Below, in pieces: positions 44,265 to 54,819 of a DNA stretch of 64,000 nt (its first letter is position 1; every line of letters begins with the position of its first letter). The notes under the pieces are model-generated. The model had not been told where the DNA came from. It was given only the letters and a program-made list of their open reading frames with translations, and made no database searches. Source of the DNA: Diphasiastrum complanatum (Eukaryota > Streptophyta > Lycopodiopsida > Lycopodiales > Lycopodiaceae); the NCBI GenBank assembly GCA_029204225.1, contig CM055102.1, positions 49,107,057-49,171,056 of the forward strand. The letters are read 5' to 3'. A program made the translations under genes and the position numbers.

Positions 44265-44757
44265 AAGATTTTGGTGTAACACTATGGTATTTTTTCTGAG
44301 AGACCTTTAGTAGGACATATGTTCTGAATATAAATTGTTGTTGAAACAACTTCAGCCCAGAAGGAATTCAGAAGTGTCACTTGTAATAACATGCACTTTG
44401 CCGATTCGACTAAGGTTTTGTTCTTTCTCTCAGCAAGACCATTTGACTGAGGCGAATAGGAGGTAATGTATTGTTGCTTAATGTCATTGTTAAGGTAGTA
44501 CTCCTTGAATTCGGTGGAGATGTATTATCCCCCGTTATCGGATCTCAGTGCTTTGATTTGTTCACCAATTTGATTTTCTGCATGCTCTTTGAATTGTCTG
44601 AACTTGATGAAAGCTTCTAACTTCTATTTAATGAAGTAGACAACTGTTCTTCTAGAAAATTCGTCAATAAAGGTAATGAAATACTTTGCATCTAGTAATG
44701 AAGGAGTTTGCATAGGTCCACATATATTTGTATGAACAACATCTACCAAACTTTTTG
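44265..44757 (-). pseudogene. Copia integrase fragment
   Basis: The minus strand reads DVVHTNICGPMQTPSLLDAK, YFITFIDEFSRRTVVYFIK, IKALRSDNGG-YISTEFKE, SYSPQSNGLAERKNKTLVES and LNSFWAEVVSTTIYIQN. All three catalytic residues (D, D, E) are visible, with two stops. It is joined head to head with the plus-strand gag fragment at 44758 and directly abuts the unknown family at 44262. Confidence 0.85.
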
Positions 44758-46174
44758 CTGCATGTCTATAACTCGATCTAAAAGGAATCCTAGTCTGCTT
44801 TCCAAAAATGCAACTATGGTAAACAGGTTGCTACGCGAGTGGAGGGACACAAATGACAAGGCAATAGCCTCTTCATCCATCGAAGATAGTCTCACACTTG
44901 ACCTGGCTACACTCTCCAAAGCTAAGGAGATGTGGGATGCACTGCTCACAAGATTTCAAACAAAATCAAAAAGTCAAATAATGATGCTGGAAGGTCAACT
45001 GACAAATCTACAGTGGGATGGGAAAGACCTCACTTCTTTTGTAAGGAAGATGAAGGATCTATTTCTATCACTACATAACTCTGGAGCAGAGAATAAAGTG
45101 TCAGCTGAAAAGCAGCTCACCTACCTGTTGAGAGCCTTACCCAGATCTTTCCAAACAACCAGAACCTTGCTTGCGAAAGATTCTACCATGTCTCTCAAAA
45201 AGACAATTGTCAAGATTCGAGAGGAAGTCAAGGCCAGAGAACACCTTGATCACAATGATGGTTTTGACCAGGCCCTCTACAACAACAAAGAAAAATCCAA
45301 GAAGCAATTTAAGCCTAAGAGGGAGTTGAATCAAAGGCAAGATCATGATCAGCAAGCAGAGGGGACCAACAAAGGCAACTGGAAGAGCAAAGCGAGGTCG
45401 AAGCAGCAAGGTGGAGAAAAGAAGATTTGCATGAGATGCAAAAGAGACGGGCACACAGTTGATACATGCTAGCTCAATCCAAAGATTGAGTGTATCCATT
45501 GCCACAAGATGCAGCCATCGATTGCCACCTGAATCCAAGAAACAGATCAGTGTAGGCAGGAGAACAACAACAGTTCATCCTATGTCGAGGAGTCTGAAAG
45601 CTCAAAAACGGGCGAAGAGAGATCAAACAAAAAACTGTTCAACAGCTACATTTGTGAAGACGTGTGTGCAGCGTCAACATTTGACACACACGAGGTGATT
45701 CTAGATTCAGGAGCCGCCTCACACTTCGTGACGTCAAGATGAATAATGTTTGATTTCAAAAGTGCTGATCCATCAAGATTCATAGTTCTTGGAGATGGAT
45801 CTAAATATCAAGTGAATAGTATTGATTCACTATGGCTCAACACCAATGGCAGAGGCAGATGGCTTGAAGACGTTCTGTTCATGCCTACACTGCAACAGGA
45901 TCTGCGTTATGTGGCAAGAATAGCTGATGCAGGGATGCGTGTGACGTTTTCTGACGAAGCATGCAATGTGATTGACGCCAATACCAGTATCCTGATCACT
46001 CAAGGTAAAAGGAAAGATAATTTGTATCACCTGAAGGTACACCAACCTACAGATCAGGTTCATCAAACTTATGATGACTCACCAGACACTCTGTGGCATA
46101 TAAGACTATGCCACATGAACTCAGTGGCACCAGTCTTGGGGTCGTCAAGCTATTATGCTTTGAGAGGGAGTTGA
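44758..46174 (+). pseudogene. Copia gag-protease fragment (element I)
   Basis: An open frame of 254 codons (44708-45472), whose first 30-40 codons belong to the junction, gives gag with MWDALLTRFQTKSKSQIMML, FVRKMKDLFLSLHNSG and the knuckle CMRCKRDGHTVDTC, ending at a stop. After a frame change, the protease block VILDSGAASHFVTSR lies near 45698-45742, followed by a frame of 142 codons (45746-46174) with RFIVLGDGSKYQVNSID, GRWLEDVLFMPTLQQDLRYV and the pre-integrase LWHIRLCHMNS. Integrase and everything beyond are absent. The lineage differs from A, B and C by its gag. Confidence 0.85.
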
Positions 46175-46179
46175 AGAAA

Positions 46180-47285
46180 CAAAACATTTCTATTACCGAA
46201 GCTTTGCTAGCTTTCAGGCCTCTGCCTGACGAAGATGTTTGCGAATGCGAAAGTCAAGAGACATGAAGCAAAATTGTTTGTGAACACCTTGACAAAAAGA
46301 CACAAATGAGAAAAATTCACGAAAAAGAATTTTTCACGATATAGGGGAGAAAGTCAGACAACGTGAAAGTCAAAAGACATGAGGCGACACGAAAATAGTC
46401 GCGACACCCTTTTCTACCCTCACGCTCCAAAAAGGACCAGCAAGATCATGCAAGTATCCAGAAGTACAGATATCTGATCTAATAGCATGACATTAGTAGA
46501 TGCAATCTAGGTCGTGGCTAGTCTGTCACTCTTGTAATGTCTGATTAGTTGTAGATGTTTAGTTACTCTAATCTAGAAGTTATACGTAGTGACTATATAC
46601 TTTCTGGATGATACTTGACACACATATACATGAAGAAGTCTAATGCTAGTAAGCAAGACACACAGACAAAATACGAGTTTGTCTGCATGCGAGACAATTC
46701 TACATATGATTTGTAGATCCAAAAGTCTGCTAGTAAGCGAGACATTACTCGTGGGAGAACTATATTTCTCTCATGCCAACACACTGTGTGGATTTGCATG
46801 CAGTGCTTAAAGAATCAAAAAATCAATAGATGATCTTGTAGCCGTTTGCGCACATATCACTTTCATCATGTCTGATCTTGAATGCAGATTAGTCTGTTGT
46901 TATTCGTGTGTCTGATTCTCTTGCTCATCTAATTCCACACCTTGATTGAATTTTTGTTGAATGCTACATTAATTTTTAAACGTAGATCAACAGTGCTTGA
47001 CTACATTCTGGAGGACCGTAGAAACGATACAGCTGGTAGTGACCAACGATTAGATCCGAACTCCATCCGAATTGTTTGCTTTTGTGATTCTTTCGTGACT
47101 GCGACGACTATTATTGTCATCAGGAGGTTCACCAAGTCTTGATAATGAATCATCTCTTTATTCTGAGATCTGAACAAGGGGGTACTAAGCAAAGACTTAA
47201 ATTTGAGATAAACCTTAGAAAATCCTTCACACCACAACTACAATTATCAGCCCATCGCCACACACATAAGACGGGGACCAGATTT
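46180..47285. other. No firm gene; short Glu-rich tail after element I
   Basis: Directly after element I one frame reads VKLLCFERELKKQNISITEA, then LLAFRPLPDEDVCECESQET to a stop at about 46264. It is not a copia sequence that I know. The rest is non-coding, with several catgcgagac/agcgagac-like words suggesting LTR sequence. Confidence 0.35.
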
Positions 47286-47309
47286 GACCCACGGGCCTAG
47301 TCAAAATTT

Positions 47310-47545
47310 GAATATGCGTGGCAATGTAGCACTATTGCAAAAAAAAAAATTTGAGAATTTGCCATGTGTGGCAAAATTTTTAAAAGAACGCTCTTGTGCC
47401 ATGCATGGCAATATCCTCTGGATTGTTTTTTTAAAAATTTGCCACATGTGGCACAATTTTCCAGAGAGTGTTGCCATGCCACGTGTGACAAAATTTTTGG
47501 AAATTTTTTTGGTATGGCATGACAGTGCCATGCGTGGCACTACCA
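47310..47545. repeat. Cluster of TGCCA-TGGCA palindromes
   Basis: Five 14-bp sites of the form TGCCAYRYRTGRCA lie at 47360, 47397, 47440, 47477 and 47526, plus a half site at 47314. 47397-47410 (TGCCATGCATGGCA) and 47440-47453 (TGCCACATGTGGCA) are perfect palindromes. Spacing is 37, 43, 37 and 49 bp and each is followed by an A/T-rich run. It is a degenerate tandem repeat or an array of binding sites. Confidence 0.85.
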
Positions 47546-47628
47546 TGCAGAAGTTTAGGAACAAAAAAAAAAAAACCCACGAAATGAGAAAATTGGGGGT
47601 CCCGACTCTATTTGCAGATCGATTTTGG

Positions 47629-47762
<134 letters not shown>

Positions 47763-47814
47763 CTTTTGTTTGTTGATTTTTCATTGTTTATTGATTGATT
47801 AATGAATGATTGTT

Positions 47815-48130
47815 CATTGTTGACTTTTGCAGAAGAAAGTGATGCAATTTTGAAGGAAATGAGACAATTCAAGCAAATACATGACGTATGTTATACATTC
47901 TAAATTTTGTTAGATTACATTTGATTCATAAAGTGCATTTCATAGTATCTTCTACATCTGTAGATTACATTTGATTTATTAAGTGCATGTCATAGTAGTT
48001 TGATTTTTGTTGATTGATTTGTAATCTAACAATGATTTGGTTTTCATTGTTTGCTTTTGTAGAGAAAAGAAGAAGATGCATCTTAGAAGGAATTAAAGAC
48101 CACCCAAGCAATAGATGAAGTATGCTCTAC
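47815..48130 (+). repeat. Duplicated exon-like unit
   Basis: 47832-47885 (after tgttgacttttgcag, ending at GTATGTTATAC) encodes EESDAILKEMRQFKQIHD. 48062-48119 (after ttgcttttgtag, ending at GTATGCTCTAC) aligns with it base by base apart from small indels and would encode the same kind of peptide, with one stop. Flanking intron-like sequence is also similar, so an exon plus intron was duplicated in tandem with a period of about 235 bp. The parent gene is unknown. Confidence 0.5.
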
Positions 48131-48389
48131 ATCTTAAATTGATTTTTTTGTTTGTTTTTCATTGATGTTTGCAACAAATTTATACATGATTATATAGAAA
48201 AACACAAACAATAAACAATCATTTCATAGATAATGAGATAGAGATGATGAAATAGAAAAGTATATATTCAACTCCAAAAAAGTGTACATATTCGTATCGA
48301 ATTCTTAAAAAGAGCTTTGATGCTAACACCCTTTTCTCTACTTTTGCAAATAAAAAAAATACATCAAATCTAAGAAGCAATTATAGGCT

Positions 48390-49143
48390 TGTTAGTCATC
48401 CCTCTCTTCTCCCTCATTGTCGTCTGAAGTCGAATCTTGTCTTTCATCTTCGTCTTCGTCCTCGTCCCCTTCTTCTGCTTGGTTTTCTCCTCTAGATATA
48501 CATTCACAAAACAAATGAATGATTATTAGCCAAACACATGTCATATAAATGAAATGAAATGAAAATTATGTACCAAAAATATATGATATACAAATTATGT
48601 AGCAAAAATCTATCCTTGAATGTACGCCTTGTATCGTAGATGATCAACCAAGGCACTATAGCCTTGGCGATATCCAATGTTGTACTTGACTTTTGTATAT
48701 TTGCACCCATAATTTTCAACCTACATCAACACAAATCAAATGATTTGAAAAAACCAAAAAATTATTAATAAACAAAAACCATATCAAATGCAATTAGCTA
48801 AAGATAATTGGTTACAAATTGGGCATGCATATTAGCCTTGCCTCCCGATCCAAGGTGAAATTTGCCTAGAATTATGCCTTGATTTTGTTGCCTCTCTTTG
48901 TTGCTTAAAGCACTCGGGATTTGGATGCTTATGAATAACCTTTTCCCAATCTTTTTTAGATGCCCATCCTGGCCTCTTCTTGCCTTTACAACATAATCTT
49001 CTTAATGATTGGCGCTTATGACGAATATGCGTACACATACTCATCTTTGCCCATTTGTCATTAAATTGATTTGGTTGTGGAAACTCACAGTATAATATTT
49101 CAAGTATCTTGTCTTGGTTCCCTTCTTTTGTTGCTCCCAAGGG
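48390..49143 (-). pseudogene. Plant transposase-like remnant, copy T3
   Basis: The minus strand from 49143 reads GATKEGNQDKILEILYCEFP, WAKMSMCTHIRHKRQSLRRL, CCKGKKRPGWASKKDWEKVI, then HPNPECFKQQREATKSRHNS and SPWIGRQG to a stop at 48832. The FKQQREATK-R block is the same as in copies T1 and T2. After an acceptor-like ttgatgtag a second block (NYGCKYTKVKYNIGYRQGYS, ALVDHLRYKAYIQG) lies at 48605-48722, and after tgtatatctag an acidic tail (ENQAEEGDEDEDEDERQDS) ends in a stop near 48393. The layout suggests a transposase with 3' introns. The Transposase_24 assignment is tentative. Confidence 0.45.
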
Positions 49144-49147
49144 TTAA

Positions 49148-50150
49148 ACAAGTTGTGACCAAAGTATTTAAGAGTAAGGTCGTGCAATCTAGATTTGTTA
49201 TATATATGTCCTAATGTTGTAAAAAATATTAATGTTTGTGAACAATTGATGAGGAGTGATACTCTATTTGTTTTGAGCGTAGTATGGATGTCATCTTAGA
49301 ATCATGATTATCACAATTGAGCGTAAACAATTGGAGTTGAATTTCTTATTCAAAGTATGCGTTGTAACTAGGATGAATGTCGAGGTTTTCTTATCAGATG
49401 GTTTTTGATGAATTTTGGATCCTGACCTCTTGGAATATATAAAAAGGGATAAAGAGAACCTGGTGAGGCGAAATATCCTGGGCCTACAAAATTGAACACA
49501 GTTGTTTTTTTTTCTGATGCCACTCCTGTAGCACAATCCATAGCGCATGTTGCGATCGTCGAAATATACAAGCATTACAGGATTCATGTGTCGATGTGGT
49601 TCACAAAGGAAGTATCCCAACGATCTAATAGAACATCATCATTTACAATTGGTAGCCATAAGACCTCATGCACCTCATAATCTAGAATATGTGGATCAAG
49701 AGCCAACCTCTATGAGCGCCATAGGTTATGGAGAGAGAAAAATCATCCAACATATAGCTACAAAAACAATTGAGAAGGCTTTCTGGAGATGCCTAAGGAG
49801 TGAGGCAAGAAAGTGAAAATGGAAGGGGGTCTGCTAAGAATGGTACTTAGGGACTGCTAGGATCCAAAAAGCACCTATCATTAGAAAATGGAACAAAAAT
49901 CAAGAGTCACCTAGGTAGCACGAAGTAGATAGGTTATCGATGAGGTACAACTCGTCTTTGTAGGATATCAATAGGACCATCATCCTAAGAGTCAAACAAA
50001 GTGATGGGCAAAAGACTGCACATTGGAGAGAGTGGAATGTTGTAAAAGTCCACGATAGCCCCATAAATAGTACCCTTGAGATCCAAGATCATCACATGGG
50101 TGATTGACATCAAATTTGAATTATCTTGACTAGTAGGAGACAATTCCATC
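49148..50150. other. No firm gene; left flank of element C
   Basis: Open frames at 49291-49620 (minus) and 49492-49816 (plus) overlap and match nothing that I know. The last about 60 bp before 50151 resemble units of the 150-bp tandem repeat that continues at 54735, so element C sits in that array. Confidence 0.4.
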
Positions 50151-50155
50151 TACAC

Positions 50156-50856
50156 TGTGAAAGTACTGTACTTTAGGACCATAAATGGATCTACAAAAGA
50201 TCCACAAGAGTGATTGGATGCTTGCTTAACAATCTATCAAAAAACTAGACACAAAAAAGTTGATCTAGATTGGCAATTTGACAAACAACAAGCATTAACA
50301 ATCAAAAGCATTGATAAAAATTGAAATCCGAGCCCACACGTGTGTACTACAGGTTGTAGTACGACCTTCAACCTGAGAAACAAGTAGAAATTGATTTGGT
50401 TTCATTTGGATCACAAAAACTCAATGTACATAGTGAACTAGCTTGAGATTGCCAATGAGCTCCAAAAATTTTCTATCTTCTCACTATGGAGAGAGGGAAT
50501 ACATAGCAAATTCGACTTCCTTCTTGAAGTTAGGTGGATTTCCAGCATGTAATAAGAAAGTTAAATCACTCTCCTTCACCTAAAATGAAACCCTAGTCTA
50601 TTTCCTAGAGTTATGCTTGGTAGGTAGCTAGTTGGTCAAATTTTCACCTTAAACTTAGGTGTGGGTCCTATAAAGTAGGGATGACCACCAAATAGACATG
50701 AACAACTCTCTTGACTTGACCTAACCTACATTAGGATGGGTTTCCCATGTGGCATCATGGCCTCACATGTGTGGGACCCACTTGTGTACACAATTTACAC
50801 TATTCTACATGGTTTTTGATCAAGCTAGATTTGCCAATTTTTGGCAATTCTTCACA
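50156..50856 (-). repeat. Element C 3' LTR
   Basis: It is 701 bp and on the minus strand starts TGTGAAGAATTGCC after the polypurine tract and ends CAGTACTTTCACA. It contains the palindromic cccacacgtgtgtac and acatgtgtgggaccc words. Confidence 0.97.
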
Positions 50857-50868
50857 CTCCTCCTCAAA
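50857..50868 (-). other. Element C polypurine tract
   Basis: The minus strand reads tgaggaggag directly before the 3' LTR. It is the expected second-strand primer site. Confidence 0.85.
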
Positions 50869-51066
50869 TTTAGCTTGATCTATTTACAACTCTCTTGATA
50901 GATCAATGAAAGCTTTTAGAAGTGTCTAAAAAAACCAGCTACAAAGAAGGAACTTTTGAGACTCCAATAGAGAATGATGTCCATGAAGGATCTTTCACCA
51001 CCTCTTAGAGGATCCCTTACAAGATGTTCCATAAATGTGTCTATATACATGTAGCACACTTCAAAA

Positions 51067-51783
51067 CTAAACATCATGCCAAGCCATGGATTCCAAGGCA
51101 TTTTGTGCACTTGAAGATACATCAATTAAAATATTAAGTGCATAAATAATGTTGCCAAAGACAACTTGCCTTGCTTGATCCATATGATTGAGCCTTGATG
51201 GCTCTATCTTGATACTCAAGATTCTTCTTGGAGTCCTCGAGTCTTGAGCTTGCTCCTCCACTTGACTTGACTCCAAAACATCAATGAATTGAATAATGTG
51301 TTGATCCAAAGGTGCTTCTTCAAGTTTACAAATCTTCCACTCTTGAAAGATCACATTTCCACCATTGACAAATTCTTTGGTTGAAAACAAGTAGATTCTA
51401 CAATCTCTACTTGAAGAGCAAAACACTACCATTATTCCTATCATTGAAATAGGATAATCTTTGGTCCTTACATTGGAATGATCATGCTCAAAGCATGTGG
51501 ACCCAAAGATTTCCAATAAAAATGATGTTTCATCTTTTATGACACTATTCAAACTATTACAAAAATAGTTATCCAATGAAATTGCTTTATCAACAACAAA
51601 TGTAGATTTCAAAGCATCCCATTTCATTGTCTTGTCATACAAAGTAATAAACACCATGAATCTTAAAGGTAAGAAACAAGTCACCTCATGTCTACTAATA
51701 CTTTCCAAAAGGTATTCAAAGATAGTAGACTCTCCAATGCTCACCACCCTTGCAAGATGCACACTTGAATGGACAATTTGCAT
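51067..51783 (-). CDS. Element C post-protease ORF (degraded integrase region)
   Basis: It is 238 codons and in the same frame as gag and protease, from which it is separated by a TAA (51790-51792). The N-terminal third (VHLARVVSIGESTIFEYLLE, LRFMVFITLYDKTMKWDALK) keeps only faint similarity to a copia integrase core and lacks the HSD and RSDNGGEY catalytic motifs. From LLEIFGSTCFEHDHSNVRTK on, the C-terminal part matches the post-integrase region of copia (HLKIFGSTCFVHVP type, then NVIFQEWKI, equivalent to DVVFDE). It ends with VVFGNIIYALNILID, and RT does not follow. The frame has stayed open in a young element, so it may be selected or simply not yet broken. Confidence 0.65.
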   Translation of the reverse strand: MQIVHSSVHLARVVSIGESTIFEYLLESISRHEVTCFLPLRFMVFITLYDKTMKWDALKSTFVVDKAISLDNYFCNSLNSVIKDETSFLLEIFGSTCFEHDHSNVRTKDYPISMIGIMVVFCSSSRDCRIYLFSTKEFVNGGNVIFQEWKICKLEEAPLDQHIIQFIDVLESSQVEEQAQDSRTPRRILSIKIEPSRLNHMDQARQVVFGNIIYALNILIDVSSSAQNALESMAWHDV

Positions 51784-51789
51784 GCAATT

Positions 51790-52362
51790 TTATGACTTGG
51801 ACATTGTCATTAAGGACTCCCTTGGAACTCTCATGCTTTGAGGCTGATCCTCAAGATCTTCCTCCTTTTGATGCTCCTCCTCAATGCAAGCAAGATCACA
51901 CTTTGCCAAGATCTCCTCTTGAGTGATCTCCTCCTTTTCCAAGCTCATTCTTTTAAAAGCAACACTAGCTTCCAACTTAAACAATCTTCCATGTTTAAAT
52001 CCCTTTGCAATGCAAACATCATTCTTCAAGATGAAGCAAACACCATGCTTAAAGTGGACATCCAAACCACTTTCTAAGAGTAGACCAACACTAAGCATAT
52101 TCTTGGTGATTGATGGTACATAAAGGACATTTTCTAGATCCATGCATTTTGAGGATTCTAGACACAAAGAGATGGTGCCAACACCATCTATCCTACACTC
52201 TTCATCATTTGCAGTAAAGACAAACTTTTTAGCATCATTGAAAGAGTGTAAGGTTGAGAAAAAGTCCTTTTCACAAGACATGTGGGAGCTAGCCCCACTA
52301 TCGATCCACCAATTGTCTCTTGAATTGCTATTGCTTGTTGGTGAGGATGTAGATGCCATCAA
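51790..52362 (-). CDS. Element C protease and pre-integrase part
   Basis: It continues the gag frame after one TGA (52405-52407); upstream of MASTSSP the residues NLAKEEEEDEVDVFL link it to gag. It has the retropepsin motif WWIDSGASSHMS with an intact DSG triad, CRIDGVGTISLCLES, LENVLYVPSITKNMLSVGLL and the pre-integrase HGRLFKLEASVAF. The zinc-binding HRRLGH block is absent and an acidic stretch (EEHQKEEDLEDQPQ) stands in its place. Translation from its own start would need a TTG or the ATG at 52359; fusion to gag by readthrough or restoration of the TGA is more plausible. Confidence 0.75.
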   Translation of the reverse strand: MMASTSSPTSNSNSRDNWWIDSGASSHMSCEKDFFSTLHSFNDAKKFVFTANDEECRIDGVGTISLCLESSKCMDLENVLYVPSITKNMLSVGLLLESGLDVHFKHGVCFILKNDVCIAKGFKHGRLFKLEASVAFKRMSLEKEEITQEEILAKCDLACIEEEHQKEEDLEDQPQSMRVPRESLMTMSKS

Positions 52363-52404
52363 GAATACATCTACTTCATCCTCCTCCTCCTCCTTTGCAA
52401 GGTT

Positions 52405-53247
52405 TCATTGTTTGTCCTCCTCCACTTGTGCTCTTAGCCTCTTGTAGCATTCAGATGCATAATGCCCCTTCTTTCCACAAAAGAAGCATTTTTGCTTTGA
52501 CTTGTCCTTTGAACTTGATGCATCATCCTCTTCTTTGGCCTCCTTTGGATGCTTCTTCTTTCCATTGGTCTTCTTTTTGCCCTTGAATGAGAAATTGGCT
52601 TTCTCATCACCATCCTGCAAAGAAAAGGAACTCATCCCAGATTTTGCATGGAGCATCCTACACTCTTCAGCCACTAATACACTGTGAAGTTTTTCTATAG
52701 TTGGCAAAGTGTCTTGGATGGCAAAAATTTGGACCAAATTTGCAAAGTCATCTCCTAGACCATTAAGGACAATTTGTACAAGCTCTCCATCATGAATCTT
52801 CTCTCCAATGGAAGCCAACTCCCTATTTAGAGACTTGATTCTGAGTACATAATCATGTGCACTCTCCTCACTTCTCCTCATGCTTTGCAAAATTTGATTT
52901 CTAAGCATAAGAACTCTAGAAGTGTTGCTAGACTCATAGATTGATTTTAAAGACTCCCAAGCCTCTTTAGCATTAGTACAAGCTGATACTTCTCTCAACA
53001 AATCATTGCTCACATTCATCTTCACACAATGAAGTGCAAGCCTAGATCTCTTCTTGTATCTAGCTAACTCCTGTGCACCTAGAGGTTCATCTTCATCTTC
53101 AATCAAGAACTCATAAAGGTCTTGGAGCACTAAGAGTGACTCCATTCTAACCTTCCAAATAGCATAATTTGTAGAATTCAACCTCTCACTAGCTTCTAGA
53201 AGGTATGCTCCAGCAGATCCCATTTTACTAGTGACTTCTACAAACAA
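52405..53247 (-). CDS. Element C gag (UBN2-type, zinc knuckle)
   Basis: An intact frame of 280 codons. It starts MFVEVTSKMGSAGAYLLEAS, followed by NYAIWKVRMESLLVLQDLYE (the gag N-terminal domain), LHCVKMNVSNDLLREVSACT, SIYESSNTSRVLMLRNQILQ and LNGLGDDFANLVQIFAIQDT. A Lys-rich linker leads to the knuckle CFFCGKKGHYASEC (CX2CX4HX4C) near residue 255. It packages the RNA and forms the particle in copia elements. It is the only undamaged retrotransposon gene in the window. The gag stop TGA follows CAA and could derive from CGA by C to T change, since the same frame goes on into protease. Confidence 0.92.
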   Translation of the reverse strand: MFVEVTSKMGSAGAYLLEASERLNSTNYAIWKVRMESLLVLQDLYEFLIEDEDEPLGAQELARYKKRSRLALHCVKMNVSNDLLREVSACTNAKEAWESLKSIYESSNTSRVLMLRNQILQSMRRSEESAHDYVLRIKSLNRELASIGEKIHDGELVQIVLNGLGDDFANLVQIFAIQDTLPTIEKLHSVLVAEECRMLHAKSGMSSFSLQDGDEKANFSFKGKKKTNGKKKHPKEAKEEDDASSSKDKSKQKCFFCGKKGHYASECYKRLRAQVEEDKQ

Positions 53248-53261
53248 GAAATAGATTTGAT

Positions 53262-53610
53262 TGACTTGAAACTCACAAAGGTCTCACACTTGCAGTGTTT
53301 CACTCAAATTTGATTTCTAATCCAACAAATGGACTTATAATCATAGTTCTATCACTCCCTCACAAAGCTAAGATGAAGATAAGATGAAGTGAAAACTACT
53401 TTCAAACAAATCTTGCCAAGAAATGGATTTGATTGTCTCTAGAAACTCACTAAGGTCTCTCTCTTGTAGTTTCTCACTCAAATTAGATTTCTAATCCAAC
53501 AAATGGACTTATAATCTCAGTTCTGGCACTCCCTCACAAAGTTGGAATGAAGATAAGATGATGTGAAATCTACTTACAATCAAATCTTGCCAAATTTGGC
53601 TATTTTTGGA
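53262..53610. repeat. 174-bp tandem repeat in element C leader
   Basis: aaactcacaaaggtctc at 53269 recurs as aaactcactaaggtctc at 53443; both units contain tccaacaaatggacttataat and cactccctcacaaag. The two units lie between PBS and gag, so the leader RNA is duplicated there. Confidence 0.85.
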
Positions 53611-54016
53611 CAAAAAAATGACTTAATCTCTTTCTTCCTTCTTGGTGTACTTTCAAGACCTGTTTTTAATCTTAATAGGACTTGAACTCAGCCTAGATTA
53701 ATTAGATTCCATGAAACAAATTCAAATCTAATCAATGGCAAATGATCTTGGTAGATTATCCTAGGATCTCCACCAAAAATTACACCAATAGCTCACAAAT
53801 TGAATTTTTTTGGATCAAATGAATACCATGCATTAAATGCAGGTTCAGAGGTGCCCACACATGTGGAAAGTATGGATTTGGACCCCTACCAAGTTTGGGA
53901 TCAAATCTCCTCACCAAAATCAAGATTCTAACTTGCCCTCTCAACACTAGCTTTTAGCACCAAAACTTGCTAAAAATGGATTTGCATTAGATCAATGGCT
54001 TATTCTCTTGTACTTG

Positions 54017-54028
54017 GCTCTGATACCA
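54017..54028 (-). other. Element C primer binding site
   Basis: The minus strand reads TGGTATCAGAGCC directly after the 5' LTR, the tRNA-iMet type. Confidence 0.95.
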
Positions 54029-54729
54029 TGTGAAAGTACTGTACTTTAGGACCATAAATGGATCTACAAAAGATCCACAATAGTGATTGGATGCTTGCTT
54101 AACAATCTATCAAAAAACTAGACACAAAAAAGTTGATCTAGATTGGCAAATTGACAAACAACAAGCATTAACAATCAAAAGCATTGATAAAAATTGAAAT
54201 CCGAGCCCACACGTGTGTACTACAGGTTTTAGTACGGCCTCCAACCTGAGAAACAAGTAGAAATTGATTTGGTTTCATTTGGATCACAAAAACTCAATGT
54301 ACATAGTGAACTAGCTTGAGATTGCCAATGAGCTCCAAAAATTTTCTATCTTCTCACTATGGAGAGAGGGAATACATAGCAAATTCGACTTCCTTCTTGA
54401 AGTTAGGTGGATTTCCAGAATGTAATAAGGAAGTTAAATCACTCTCCTTCACCTAAAATGAAACCCTAGTCTATTTCCTAGAGTTATGCTTGGTAGGTAG
54501 CTAGTTGGTCAAATTTTCACCTTAAACTTAGGTGTGGGTCCTATAAAGTAGGGATGACCACCAAATAGACATGACCAACTCTCTTGACTTGACCTAACCT
54601 ACATTAGGATGGGTTTCCCATGTGGCATCATGGCCTCACATGTGTGGGACCCACTTGTGTACACAATTTACACTATTCTACATGGTTTTTGATCAAGCTA
54701 GATTTGCCAATTTTTGGCAATTCTTCACA
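54029..54729 (-). repeat. Element C 5' LTR
   Basis: It is 701 bp and nearly identical to 50156-50856. It is followed on the plus strand by the target duplication TACAC. Confidence 0.97.
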
Positions 54730-54819
54730 TACACGGGGCAAAATTGACTGTCTCAAATTGTAGATTGATCAAGTTCAGTCACTCGATCTTCTATGTCAAG
54801 TGATAAGGACCAAGATCTT

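Larger units (their letters stand above)
50156..54729 (-). mobile_element. RT-less LTR retrotransposon C, complete and young
   Basis: Two 701-bp LTRs (50156-50856 and 54029-54729) begin TGTGAAAGTACTG and end GGCAATTCTTCACA. They differ at about eight positions by eye. The five bases TACAC at 50151-50155 and 54730-54734 form a perfect target duplication. A PBS (54017-54028), a polypurine tract (50857-50868) and a long gag-protease frame are present. The 4,574-bp element has no reverse transcriptase or RNase H and only a degraded integrase region, so it must rely on proteins of other copia elements. It fits the idea of terminal-repeat elements that keep gag. Confidence 0.95.
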
